In this document: positions 19,017-29,757 of the stretch, piece after piece
How the letters are laid out: each line of letters opens with the position of its first letter
Numbering within the stretch: the stretch's first letter is position 1
Assembly (NCBI RefSeq): GCF_002000025.1
Contig: NZ_MUZV01000012.1
Location: 28,974-92,973, forward strand
Reading direction: 5' to 3'
Length of the DNA: 64,000 nucleotides
Source: Cognaticolwellia aestuarii
Lineage (GTDB): Bacteria; Pseudomonadota; Gammaproteobacteria; Enterobacterales; Alteromonadaceae
The notes under the pieces: model-generated
Databases searched by the model: none
What the model saw: only the letters and a program-made list of their open reading frames with translations
What the model was told of the DNA's origin: nothing
Program-made: the position numbers and the translations under genes

Positions 19017-19044
19017 CTTGTGAAGTTTCATTTAATCCCCATCT
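19017..19044 (+). promoter_or_regulatory. Sigma-32 heat-shock promoter of groESL
   Basis: CTTGTGA (19017-19023), 13-base spacer, CCCCATCT (19037-19044), 61 bases upstream of the groES start. Same spacing as the fxsA promoter, with a slightly weaker -35 element. Confidence 0.85.
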
Positions 19045-19105
19045 CTGAATCAACAAAATTAAAATCCTTAATTTTTTATTAAATTGAACATCTCAGGAGA
19101 ACAAA

Positions 19106-19396
19106 ATGAGTATTCGTCCATTACACGATCGTGTGATCATTAAGCGTAAAGAAGTTGAGTCAAAATCTGCTGGCGGTATCGTATTAACAGGTAGTGCTGC
19201 TGAGAAATCAACACGTGGTGAAGTTGTAGCAGTAGGCAAGGGCCGAATGTTAGAAAACGGTGACGTACGTGCGTTAGATGTAAAAATTGGCGACCAGGTG
19301 ATCTTCAGTGAAGGTTACGGCGTGAAAACTGAAAAAATTGACGGCGAAGAAGTACTAATCTTGTCAGAGTCTGACATTTTAGCCATCGTTGAATAA
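19106..19396 (+). CDS. groES: Co-chaperonin GroES
   Basis: The 96-residue lid of the GroEL chaperonin. [16 protein letters not shown] is the conserved N-terminus. The mobile loop ([20 protein letters not shown]) and the roof segment are intact. A CAGGAGAAC ribosome binding site precedes the ATG. It is cotranscribed with groEL 74 bases downstream, from the sigma-32 promoter at 19017-19044. Confidence 0.98.
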   Translation: MSIRPLHDRVIIKRKEVESKSAGGIVLTGSAAEKSTRGEVVAVGKGRMLENGDVRALDVKIGDQVIFSEGYGVKTEKIDGEEVLILSESDILAIVE

Positions 19397-19458
19397 ATTA
19401 ATAACTTTCCACTCATTTTATTGTACGGATTAAGTTCGGTACAAAGCACAGTTTATAA

Positions 19459-21126
<1,668 letters not shown>

Positions 21127-21262
21127 TTTATGCTTGATTAAATTGCTAACTTCTTCGTTGCTTCATCACTCGTTTAGAAACACTAAACGTCGTAATGAAG
21201 CGTCTTGAATTGAACAATTTACTCGGCGCATAAATAGCATTAGCTACTTAACGCTTTTGAAT

Positions 21263-21290
21263 AAAAAAACCTGCTTCGGCAGGTTTTTTT
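21263..21290 (+). terminator. groESL terminator with UUCG tetraloop
   Basis: AAAAAAACCTGC (21263-21274), loop TTCG, GCAGGTTTTTTT (21279-21290). A stable hairpin with T-run, 137 bases after groEL; it could also serve the convergent minus-strand gene ending at 21376. Confidence 0.88.
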
Positions 21291-21375
21291 ACGGTTATTT
21301 ATTGCTGAAGATGATGGCTGTTTAGATTTACTTAAGTAAAAAGTAAATGCTTACTTACTTCACCCTTCATATTCA

Positions 21376-23892
21376 TTAGGTTGTTAATAATTGTTGCTCT
21401 GCGAGGCGTTCAGTAACACTTTTAGCATTTTCAGGTACTGAATATAAATATCCTTGTATTACATCGCAGCCGTTAACTGTTAAAAAATGAGTTTGTGCAG
21501 TTGTTTCAACACCCTCTCCAACTAACGTTAAGTCTAAGCCTTTAGCCATGGCAATAATCGATTTTACGATCTGGCATTGTTTGAGGTCGCCAGGCAGCTT
21601 TGATATGAAGCTTGCATCAATTTTTAAAGTATCGAAGGGCAATTGAGTCAAATAGCTCAAAGATGAAAAGCCTGTACCAAAATCGTCAATTGAGTTTTTA
21701 ATGCCTAGCTGTCGAATTTTTTGTAATGTAGCACTGGCATGTTTGATGTTTTCAATAAAGCAGTTTTCGGTAACTTCTATTTCAAGTAAAGCGGGTGATA
21801 AGCCACTTTCTTTCAGAGCGAAATTAATAGAATCAATCAAATTGTGCTTAAAGTGCTGAGAGGAAATGTTAATGGCAATACGTCCGCAGTCAAAATGCTG
21901 CTGTTGCCATATTTTTCTTTGCTTGCAGGCTTGTGTCAAAACCCATTTATCAATTTCAACAATTAAGCCTATCTCTTCTGCCATCGGTATAAAGTGGGCC
22001 GGGGAAACAGGACCAAGGTCCGGATGATTCCAGCGTAATAAGGCTTCAATACCGACCACTTCTTCAGTAATACTATTTACCTGAAGTTGGTAATAAAGTT
22101 CAAATTCATTTTTTTTCAATGCACTGCGAAGGTAATTTTCTGTCATCAATCGTTCCATCGAAATGGTATTCATTTCTGATGAATACAGTTGGTATGAATT
22201 TCTTCCTTCATCTTTGGCTTTATACATGGCGGTGTCTGCATGTTTGAGTAAGGCTTCAGAGTCGAGACCATCTTCAGGATAAACAGAGGCGCCAATAGAA
22301 GAGGTGATCTGGAGTTCAAGTGTATCGAGTTGATGAGGCTGATTTAATACTGTCGCTATTCGCTCGATAACCCCAACAATATCTTTTAAAGATGTCATTT
22401 CTGTTAAGAGAATAACAAACTCATCACCGCCAAATCGAGAGACGGTATCACCTTCTTTTATACTGCTTTGTATTCTTTTAGCCGTGGCGATTAATATCTC
22501 ATCGCCAATGTTATGCCCTAAACTATCATTAATTTGTTTAAATCGGTCCAGATCTAAAAATAGCACAGCTACTAATTGCTGATTTCTATGGGCAGTTGAC
22601 AGTGCAATCTCAAACCTATCATTGAAAAGGCGTCGGTTGGGCAAGCCGGTTAGTTCATCATAAAAGGCAAGGGCATGAATTCGTTGCTCTGCGAGTTTTC
22701 TCTGTGTAATATCACTAAAAATTGCAGCATAAATTGCTTCAGGGCTATCACTGTCATTAATTTGCACTATGGTTAGCCACTCGGGGTAAAGCGTGCCACA
22801 TTTTTTTTTGTTCCAAATTTCTCCTTGCCATTTCTTGTCTTCTAAAAGGCCTTGCCACATTTTCTGATAAAACGTCTTGTCATGTTTGCCTGAGCTTAAA
22901 ATATTGGATGATTTACCAATGACTTCTTCCTCTGTATAACCTGTTAAACGAGTAAACGCGGCATTGACTGACAATATAATACTCTTGCCGTTAGTTACCA
23001 TGATGCTATCAAGCGATGACTCTATAATTTTTTCGGCAAACACTAAGTTTTTTTTAGATTGCGCCAGTGCATTATCTCGCTCAACTAAAACGCTTTCTAA
23101 TTTCTGAAAGTATGCAATTTCAATATCAGATAAAATATGCTCTATCGAGAGGACGCCAACGACTTCTTGTTGCACGTTTTGGACGACTAAATGTCGAATT
23201 TTATGTTCTTGAAGGCAAAAGTAAGCTTGATAGAGCGTGCTTTCCTCATTAATAGTAATTAGCGGATGTGCTGAAGAAGACCAGGCATCACTATTATTGT
23301 ATTTATCGGCGACGAGCCTTAATAAGTCTCGCTCTGTGATGATGCCAAACTCATTTGTTTGATGGTGACGAATAAGAGCTGATGAACAATTATATTCAGA
23401 CATTGCATTAGCTACAGCACTTACCGGCAAGTTCCCTAGTACTATAGGTACTTTGGGATTATAGTTATCTTTAATTTTTCGCAAACGAAGATAATGCTCA
23501 ACACCTTGTTTTTTTATGACATCACTCTGACTGACAATTCCTATCATTTGCTTTTCTGAATTAACCACTAATAAATGACGTACACGATGGCGATGAAATG
23601 TCATGATAATTTCTTGCAAAGGCATTTGTTCATTTATGGTTATAACAGGTGTACTCATAAACTTATGAATAGGGGTGTCATAATAATTTATAGCGTCAAA
23701 GTTTAATTTTTTACTATCTGCTTCAGTCCAAATGCCGATTACTTTCTCATTACTCATAATAAGAATAGAGCTGGTGTTTTTCTCTCTTATCTTTATTGCC
23801 GCTTGATAAATAGTGGTCATTTTTGAACAAGACAATAAACTTCTTTGTACTAAATCTATTGCGGTTATGTTTTGTTTACTATTTGAAATCAT
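21376..23892 (-). CDS. CBS-PAS-GGDEF-EAL cyclic di-GMP signalling protein
   Basis: An 838-residue cytoplasmic protein without membrane helices. Two pairs of CBS domains fill about residues 10-270 (repeated motifs such as FHRHRVRHLLVVNSEKQMIG and LQEHKIRHLVVQNVQQEVVG). A PAS domain follows (about 285-400), then GGDEF with the motif at 488-492 (RFGGDEFVILLTE) and EAL with the motif at 616-618 (GIEALLRWNH). DDFGTGFSSLSYL and LKIDASFI are also present, so both catalytic halves look intact. CBS domains usually bind adenine nucleotides, so this protein may link energy or nucleotide state to cyclic di-GMP. Single gene with its own promoter. Confidence 0.92.
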   Translation of the reverse strand: MISNSKQNITAIDLVQRSLLSCSKMTTIYQAAIKIREKNTSSILIMSNEKVIGIWTEADSKKLNFDAINYYDTPIHKFMSTPVITINEQMPLQEIIMTFHRHRVRHLLVVNSEKQMIGIVSQSDVIKKQGVEHYLRLRKIKDNYNPKVPIVLGNLPVSAVANAMSEYNCSSALIRHHQTNEFGIITERDLLRLVADKYNNSDAWSSSAHPLITINEESTLYQAYFCLQEHKIRHLVVQNVQQEVVGVLSIEHILSDIEIAYFQKLESVLVERDNALAQSKKNLVFAEKIIESSLDSIMVTNGKSIILSVNAAFTRLTGYTEEEVIGKSSNILSSGKHDKTFYQKMWQGLLEDKKWQGEIWNKKKCGTLYPEWLTIVQINDSDSPEAIYAAIFSDITQRKLAEQRIHALAFYDELTGLPNRRLFNDRFEIALSTAHRNQQLVAVLFLDLDRFKQINDSLGHNIGDEILIATAKRIQSSIKEGDTVSRFGGDEFVILLTEMTSLKDIVGVIERIATVLNQPHQLDTLELQITSSIGASVYPEDGLDSEALLKHADTAMYKAKDEGRNSYQLYSSEMNTISMERLMTENYLRSALKKNEFELYYQLQVNSITEEVVGIEALLRWNHPDLGPVSPAHFIPMAEEIGLIVEIDKWVLTQACKQRKIWQQQHFDCGRIAINISSQHFKHNLIDSINFALKESGLSPALLEIEVTENCFIENIKHASATLQKIRQLGIKNSIDDFGTGFSSLSYLTQLPFDTLKIDASFISKLPGDLKQCQIVKSIIAMAKGLDLTLVGEGVETTAQTHFLTVNGCDVIQGYLYSVPENAKSVTERLAEQQLLTT

Positions 23893-24130
23893 AAGTACTC
23901 AAGTTCGGCCGAATAACTAAACGAGCTTTATAGCATTAATTAGGTTTTTCATATAGATGTGAATACAAAATAAACATAAATTTATTAATGTTTTTAATTA
24001 GATAGCTGTGATCTCATGTCACATTTCTTTATCAGCCGTGAACTTTTAAAGGTTGTTTGACAGTCAATTGTAGATATAGAGCAGACGAGTATATGCCATT
24101 AGCACAATTTAGTTGCAGCTTGATACTTTA

Positions 24131-25033
24131 TTAACTTGATTGCAAAAAATTACCTTGGTGGCAAAAATTGATAAATTGCCGCAATAATGGGGTTTGATAT
24201 TTATCTTTGTGTAATACTAACCAAAATTGACGGTGCATTGTTGCAGGCAGTTTAAGTTGATTTACTCTGCCATCTTTTAATGCATATTGCGCCGCTAGGG
24301 CCGAAAGGCAACCAAACCCTAAGCCGGCGGCAACACAGTTTATCAGCGATTCCGTGGTATTAAGCTCGAAGCTTTCTTGCCAGTTTTCAATTTGTTGCGC
24401 CAAGTGGTGCATGAAAAAAGTACGAGAACCTGAGCCTGATTCTCTAAGCACCCATTCGCTATTTTCCAAGTCAACAATGTTTACACAGTCTTGCTGCACT
24501 AATGGGTGTGAAGGTGCGGCAATAATACACATTTCATCTTGATTAAAAACTGTCGATGTTAAATCTTTATACTGTGCTTGCCCCTCAATTAGGGCAATGT
24601 CGAGTTCGAAGTCTAATAATTTTTGGCAGATAAGTGCGGAGTTGGAAATAAATATTTGCTGAGAATAATGTTGGTGCTGCAACCTGAAGCTACTTAACAT
24701 TGCTGGTAGTAAGTGATTGCCGATAGTGTCACTTGCGCCTATTTTTAATGTACCGACTGCTGGCGAGTTTTGATCGAATAATGCGGTTATATTACTAGCC
24801 CTATTAAGAATTTCGTCAGCTAAGGGTAAAAGTTTTATCCCTTCTTGATTCAAAATAAGGCGATGATTGACTCGGTCGAATAATGGGTTACCTAGCTGCT
24901 TTTCTAATTCGCTTAATGCCATGCTAACCGCTGCTTTTGATAAAAACATAGCTTCTGCAGCCGTTGTTAGTGTGCGGTGCTGAGTAATACCGACAAATAC
25001 TCGCAATTGTTTCAGTGAAATATTATTACTCAT
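24131..25033 (-). CDS. LysR-family transcriptional regulator
   Basis: 300 residues. The N-terminal winged helix (SLKQLRVFVGITQHRTLTTA followed by AEAMFLSKAAVSMALSELEK) and a C-terminal LysR substrate-binding domain of the CysB/YeiE kind are clear. It is divergent from the TDT transporter gene at 25135, with a 101-base shared promoter region that contains a 14-bp direct repeat (25046-25059 and 25077-25090). By the usual LysR rule it should control the transporter and itself. The inducer is unknown. Confidence 0.9.
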   Translation of the reverse strand: MSNNISLKQLRVFVGITQHRTLTTAAEAMFLSKAAVSMALSELEKQLGNPLFDRVNHRLILNQEGIKLLPLADEILNRASNITALFDQNSPAVGTLKIGASDTIGNHLLPAMLSSFRLQHQHYSQQIFISNSALICQKLLDFELDIALIEGQAQYKDLTSTVFNQDEMCIIAAPSHPLVQQDCVNIVDLENSEWVLRESGSGSRTFFMHHLAQQIENWQESFELNTTESLINCVAAGLGFGCLSALAAQYALKDGRVNQLKLPATMHRQFWLVLHKDKYQTPLLRQFINFCHQGNFLQSS

Positions 25034-25045
25034 ATTGTGTTTAGT

Positions 25046-25090
25046 TTATCTGAACGTATGTTTTATATAATTAGATTTATCTTAACGTAT
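25046..25090. promoter_or_regulatory. Direct repeat in the LysR/TDT divergent promoter, candidate operator
   Basis: TTATCTGAACGTAT (25046-25059) and TTATCTTAACGTAT (25077-25090) differ at one of 14 bases, and TTAG lies just upstream of each. The starts are 31 bases apart, close to three helical turns, so a regulator could contact both on one face. Confidence 0.5.
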
Positions 25091-25134
25091 TGCAAGCATA
25101 AACTTATACTAAATATGATAAATAGTTAGGATAA

Positions 25135-26139
25135 ATGATGCTGCTCAGGTTTGTTAAAGAAAAAATTATGATTTTACCAACACCTATCGGTGGACTAGCG
25201 CTCGCTATCGCGAGTTTGGGGTGGGCATGGGAAAATATTTTTAATTTAAATGGCTATGGGCAGTTAGTCGGGGCTGGTTTAGCCAGTATGCTAATTCTTT
25301 TGCTTGCTGCTAAGTTCTTACTACATCCACAATTGCTAAAAGCGGATTTAGCACACCCTATTGTTGGCAGTGTTGTGCCTACCTTTGCTATGACTGTTAT
25401 GGTTGTTTCTAACTCAATTGGGCAGTTTAATGCACGAATAGGGGATAGTCTCTGGCTGTTAGCTCTTCTATTGCATTTGTATTTTTTAATCAACTTTTTA
25501 TATTATCGTAGTCGCAGCTTTAACATCGAGCATATGGTACCAAGCTGGTTTATTCCTCCTGTGGGTATTATTGTCGCTGATGTTGCTTTTTCAGGCAACC
25601 CAGCGTTAATGTGGCTTGCTCATGGGGTTTTAGTCTTGGGAATGGCGGTTTATGTACTGATGTTACCGTTAATGATTTACCGTATTATATTTGTTAAAAA
25701 AATACCTGATGAGGCGCAGCCAACATTAGCTATTTTGGCGGCACCGGCGAGCTTGTCGCTAGCAGGTTATTTTAGTGTTGTAGCTGAGCCTGATATCGTC
25801 ATTGTTAGCTTATTTTTGGTGTTAGCGATATTGATGACTTGTATTATTTATATTGCTTTTTTTAAACTGTTACGTCGGTCATTTTGCCCCGGATATGCTG
25901 CGTTTACTTTTCCAATGGTTATTGGTGCAACGGCTTTATTTAAATTTTCTGATTGGATGGTTAGCAGCAATATAGACGTAGAATATATTAACCCAATACA
26001 AAGCTTAGCCGTATTTGAACTTATGGTTGCTACTTTGGTGGTTAGTTATGTCGCATTACGTTATTTTGCACACTTCACACCGCTGCAAATGAACTTTAGA
26101 AGCAATAAAATGGTGTCAGGTATTGTTAATGATGAATAG
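25135..26139 (+). CDS. TDT/SLAC1-family (TehA-like) membrane transporter
   Basis: 334 residues with about ten hydrophobic helices. ILPTPIGGLALAIASLGWAWENI near the N-terminus is the signature of the tellurite-resistance/dicarboxylate transporter (TDT) family, which includes TehA and SLAC1 anion channels. Members carry small anions such as nitrate, sulfite or C4-dicarboxylates; the substrate here cannot be told. Two or three in-frame starts exist (25135, 25138, 25168); a TTAGGA site favours the first pair. Divergent from the LysR gene. Confidence 0.85.
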   Translation: MMLLRFVKEKIMILPTPIGGLALAIASLGWAWENIFNLNGYGQLVGAGLASMLILLLAAKFLLHPQLLKADLAHPIVGSVVPTFAMTVMVVSNSIGQFNARIGDSLWLLALLLHLYFLINFLYYRSRSFNIEHMVPSWFIPPVGIIVADVAFSGNPALMWLAHGVLVLGMAVYVLMLPLMIYRIIFVKKIPDEAQPTLAILAAPASLSLAGYFSVVAEPDIVIVSLFLVLAILMTCIIYIAFFKLLRRSFCPGYAAFTFPMVIGATALFKFSDWMVSSNIDVEYINPIQSLAVFELMVATLVVSYVALRYFAHFTPLQMNFRSNKMVSGIVNDE

Positions 26140-26169
26140 AGTAAATAGCTATTCATCAGATTAATGTTA

Positions 26170-26364
26170 GATTTTTGAGCCATATCCAGTTGTAAGCCAC
26201 TTATCAGTTGTAATATTGCCGTAAGCTCCAGCCAGAGCTCATCGATAATCGTTTATTGTTAAATAATAAAAAGACTTTCAAGGGCAAAGGCAGGTGAATT
26301 TAGGTCGTACATCTAAAGAACAAACGTTTAATGAATCAGAAATATTGCTTTGCATTACTGACTT
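26170..26364 (+). repeat. Partial duplication of the chemoreceptor gene upstream region and 5' end (copy of 36713-36908)
   Basis: About 195 bases align almost without gaps to 36713-36908, covering the chemoreceptor promoter region and its first codons. The match begins at GATTTTTGAGCCATAT and stops abruptly after ATTACTGACTT, where unrelated sequence starts. The start ATG has become GTG. Confidence 0.85.
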
Positions 26365-26422
26365 CGTGAATCACTTATCTTTATTAAGTGTTAAAGATTT
26401 TTCATCGGCCCTTAATGGCTAA
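26294..26422 (+). pseudogene. Chemoreceptor N-terminal remnant
   Basis: From the GTG at 26294 the frame reads [20 protein letters not shown] and then diverges, ending at TAA 26420-26422 after 42 residues. The first 24 codons are the N-terminus of the chemoreceptor at 36838 with one amino acid change. It lacks the PAS core, so it cannot sense or signal. The rest of the 382-base gap (26140-26521) shows no other gene. Confidence 0.8.
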
Positions 26423-26521
26423 CGTTGTGGTTGTTTGTTGAACATATTCTGATAAAGGGCGTGGTATTCATAACCGTTAGGTAATAAATATACGCCCATC
26501 AAATTAGGTTATATAAGAGTG

Positions 26522-27022
26522 CTAAAACGTCACTTCAAGTAACTCTACAGAGTCATCAAAAATCATCGTTTGTAGTTTTCCTTTGCCTTCAATATTGACG
26601 GTATTTACTTGGCTAGGCCATATTTCTTGCAGTGCATTGTGGCGAATGCTGAGCGTTTTCAATGCTGGTGGCTGGGCTGCCTCTTGGTACACCCAAAAAA
26701 ATTGTCCATTGTTTTCATAGCCAATAGCAGTTAACTGTAAAGCGCTACCATCAGCAAATATTGCGAAGTGTTTGTTTATATAATTGTTAAACTGATCTTG
26801 AGTTTTTTTTGAGCCGATAATATCGGCATTTTTACCAAAAATATGTTTAACCGCATGTTCAGCGTCATGAATGCTAAAACGATGCATAACCTCGATGTTA
26901 TGTGTGTTGGGGTTGAATGACACTGTGCTAATAGCCGATTTTTGCTGATGAGCAATAGCGTGTGGAGCTGCTAAAAGCAGCCCCACTATCAGCATAATAA
27001 TGAAATGATTACTACTCTTCAT
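26522..27022 (-). CDS. DUF6702 family exported protein
   Basis: 166 residues with a signal peptide ending near AIAHQQ. The body (SFNPNTHNIEVMHRFSIHDA and onward, to the C-terminal LLEVTF) matches the DUF6702 family of unknown function, which often accompanies M1 peptidases in Alteromonadales. It overlaps the upstream M1 peptidase gene by 11 bases, so the two are cotranslated and possibly act together in the periplasm. No catalytic motif is visible. Confidence 0.75.
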   Translation of the reverse strand: MKSSNHFIIMLIVGLLLAAPHAIAHQQKSAISTVSFNPNTHNIEVMHRFSIHDAEHAVKHIFGKNADIIGSKKTQDQFNNYINKHFAIFADGSALQLTAIGYENNGQFFWVYQEAAQPPALKTLSIRHNALQEIWPSQVNTVNIEGKGKLQTMIFDDSVELLEVTF

Positions 27023-29471
27023 TGTTACCTTTAGTATCCTTTTCGTCTTTCTTTAATTCTGTTTTTATATCTTGCATGATGTCTCGAGATACCTTTTGTG
27101 TAGATTTCTTCTTTTTATATGCTTGGATACGTGACGGAATAATTTGACGTGGGTAGTGGTTGTTATGCACATCTACATCTGCGGTTTCCCAACGAGGATC
27201 AACCGTGACACTGGCGAGTTCTTTATCTTTGTCAGTAATAATCAACTTGCTAACAGCCTTGGGCGTACGGCGCCAGATTTCAGCAGGAATATATTGAGTT
27301 TCTTTGCTGCCATCGGTAAATGTTAGTTCTAAAATAATCGGCATCACTAAACCGCCTTTATTAGAGAAATCTAACACGTAGTAGTTTTTGTCTTCTTTAA
27401 TCGCGCGATCTAGTGTTTTACGTTCCCAAGGCTTTAGTTTCTTAAGAAATTTTTGATAGCTATTTCGCTCTTTATTCGTCACGGTAAAACGGTCGTTTTC
27501 GTCATAAAAATCAGTGATGTCTGAAAAGCGATCAACCCATAACTCTTTACCTTCAGCTTTGTTGCGCTCATCAGTTTTAGACAGTGGCTTATCCAACTCT
27601 TCTTGGCGCAGGCGGTTAAAATCAATGTCAGGGTTTTTGGTGTCTAAGCGCAATTTAGATACTTTATCTAATGAGATATCAACGTGATCTGTGCTGTAAA
27701 ACCAACCGCGCCAGAACCAGTCTAAATCAACGCCAGAAGCCTCTTCCATAGTGCGGAAAAAGTCTGATGGTGTAGGGCGTTTATACTTCCAGCGCGTGGC
27801 GTATTCTTTAAATGCAAAGTCGAAAAGCTCGCGACCTAAAATGGTTTCACGCAAGATATTCAGCGCTGCAGCGGGTTTTGTGTAACCATTTGGGCCTAAA
27901 CGTAAAACACTGTCTGACTGTGTCATAATAGGCACTTGAATTGACGATTTCATGTAGCCTACGATATCGCGAGGCTCTACTCCCCATGGAATGGTTGGAT
28001 CCCACTCACGCCCAGCTACACCATCTAAAAAGCTGTTTAAGCCTTCATCCATCCATGTCCATTGACGTTCGTCAGAGTTAACGATCATAGGGAAATATAT
28101 ATGCCCAACTTCATGTATAACTACACCAATTAAAAAGCGTTTTTCTGCTTGGCTATAAGTGCGACTACCATCTTCTTGTAATTCAGTACGTGGTCCGTTA
28201 AATGTGATCATTGGATACTCCATACCGCCAACAGGGCCATTGACTGATTGCGCAACAGGGTATGGGTAATCAAATGAGAAACGCGAATAAACTTCTAAGG
28301 TATGTATGATTGATTCAGTGGAATATTTCTTCCATAAATCACCGCCTTCTTTTGGATAAAACGACATGGCCATTACCAAAGGTTGTTCTTCACCACCTTG
28401 TTGGTGGCCGCGCGCATCCCACATAAATTTACGCGATGATGCCCAGGCAAAGTCGCGAACATTTTCAGCACTAAATTTCCATGTTTTGGTTTTATTGGTA
28501 CCTGCTTTTTCGTTTTCTAAGGCTTCTTCTTCGCTAACAATAAATACAATGCGCTCAGATTTTTCAGCGGCTTTTAAACGTTTACGTTGCTCAGAAGTCA
28601 GCACTTTTTTAGCATTGGTTAGCTCACCTGTAGCGCTAACAATATGATCTGCTGGTACGGTGAGTTCAACATCATAATTACCAAACTCTAGGGTAAACTC
28701 ACCACGGCCAATAAATTCTTTGTTGGTCCATGCTTCATAGTCGGTATAAGCATGCAGGCGAGGGAACCACTGTGCTAAAAGGAATATGTCATTACCGCCT
28801 TTGCGGGCATCGTCGGGAAAGTGTTCGTAACCTGAACGGGCAGAAACAGCATCTTCTTCAACAATATTAAATGCGTAATCAATAGCAAATTTAACCTGTT
28901 TACCTGGCGTTAATTTGTTGCGTAAATCAATGCGCATGTTTGTGCCAACAATAACATAGTGTAACTTTTTGCCTTGGTTATCGGTGACTGACTGAATATC
29001 ATAACCTACGATATTGTCATCCATGTATTGTTGACGACGAAGTGCGTCTAGGCTTAACTGTGCTGGTTTGCTAGAGGTTGCTGATGCCGTTGCTGGGCCT
29101 CTGCTGCCGATACCGCCAAAAGTTGTCGTTTTCGCCGAAAGTGAGTCATTTCTGAATTTGTTTTGATCTAATTGCACCCATAAGTACTTCAATGTATCGG
29201 GTGAATTATTGTAGTAAGTTATTTTTTGACTCGCTTCGATACGACGTTTTTCTTCATCAAGTTTGGCTTTGATTTGATAATCAACTTGTTGTTGCCAATA
29301 TTTATGGCCCGGTTCACCAGCCGCATTACGGTAAACATTTGGTGTTGGCAAACTTTCATCTAATTGACGAAACTTATCAACAAAGTCACCCTTTGTTTGT
29401 TGTATCGTCGCATTTGCAGAGGCAATTGTGGTTAACGATAGCAAGGTTATTTTTATGAATTTAACTAACAT
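27012..29471 (-). CDS. M1-family metallopeptidase (aminopeptidase-like), exported
   Basis: 819 residues with a signal peptide (to about residue 22, IASANA). The gluzincin zinc site HEVGH is at 453-457, with the third ligand in WMDEGLNSFLDG about 20 residues later, matching the M1 HEXXH-x18-E pattern. The exopeptidase GxMEN-type motif appears as GGMEYP. The C-terminus is charged and lysine-rich (QAYKKKKSTQKVSR). Likely role: periplasmic peptide degradation. Followed by the overlapping DUF6702 gene. Confidence 0.9.
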   Translation of the reverse strand: MLVKFIKITLLSLTTIASANATIQQTKGDFVDKFRQLDESLPTPNVYRNAAGEPGHKYWQQQVDYQIKAKLDEEKRRIEASQKITYYNNSPDTLKYLWVQLDQNKFRNDSLSAKTTTFGGIGSRGPATASATSSKPAQLSLDALRRQQYMDDNIVGYDIQSVTDNQGKKLHYVIVGTNMRIDLRNKLTPGKQVKFAIDYAFNIVEEDAVSARSGYEHFPDDARKGGNDIFLLAQWFPRLHAYTDYEAWTNKEFIGRGEFTLEFGNYDVELTVPADHIVSATGELTNAKKVLTSEQRKRLKAAEKSERIVFIVSEEEALENEKAGTNKTKTWKFSAENVRDFAWASSRKFMWDARGHQQGGEEQPLVMAMSFYPKEGGDLWKKYSTESIIHTLEVYSRFSFDYPYPVAQSVNGPVGGMEYPMITFNGPRTELQEDGSRTYSQAEKRFLIGVVIHEVGHIYFPMIVNSDERQWTWMDEGLNSFLDGVAGREWDPTIPWGVEPRDIVGYMKSSIQVPIMTQSDSVLRLGPNGYTKPAAALNILRETILGRELFDFAFKEYATRWKYKRPTPSDFFRTMEEASGVDLDWFWRGWFYSTDHVDISLDKVSKLRLDTKNPDIDFNRLRQEELDKPLSKTDERNKAEGKELWVDRFSDITDFYDENDRFTVTNKERNSYQKFLKKLKPWERKTLDRAIKEDKNYYVLDFSNKGGLVMPIILELTFTDGSKETQYIPAEIWRRTPKAVSKLIITDKDKELASVTVDPRWETADVDVHNNHYPRQIIPSRIQAYKKKKSTQKVSRDIMQDIKTELKKDEKDTKGNNEE

Positions 29472-29580
29472 GGGCTTCCTTTTGGCACATTATTACTTTT
29501 AGATTTTGTTTAACAGTTATGACAGTTTACATAACATTAACAGAGATTTTGTATATATATTTACGATTAAAGTATATTGA

Positions 29581-29617
29581 AATACCCAACATGTTACATT
29601 GTAACATGTTGGGTATT
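29581..29617. repeat. Long near-perfect palindrome (18-bp arms, 1-nt centre)
   Basis: AATACCCAACATGTTACA (29581-29598) pairs with 29600-29617 around the single base at 29599, and pairing continues outward after a one-base bulge. It lies between the ABC permease gene end (29758) and the M1 peptidase start (29471), both minus strand. There is no clean T-run, so it is either an atypical terminator or a binding site. Confidence 0.7.
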
Positions 29618-29757
29618 CAAGCAGTAATTTTACTGGCCCAATGTGTTTTATGAAATGGCACAGTAGCAGCTGATAAAAATATTGATGAAGCTGTTTGTTG
29701 CTATAAGTAAGTTACTCTGGCTTGTATTAACAAGCTCAGGGCGCAATCAATTTAGTG

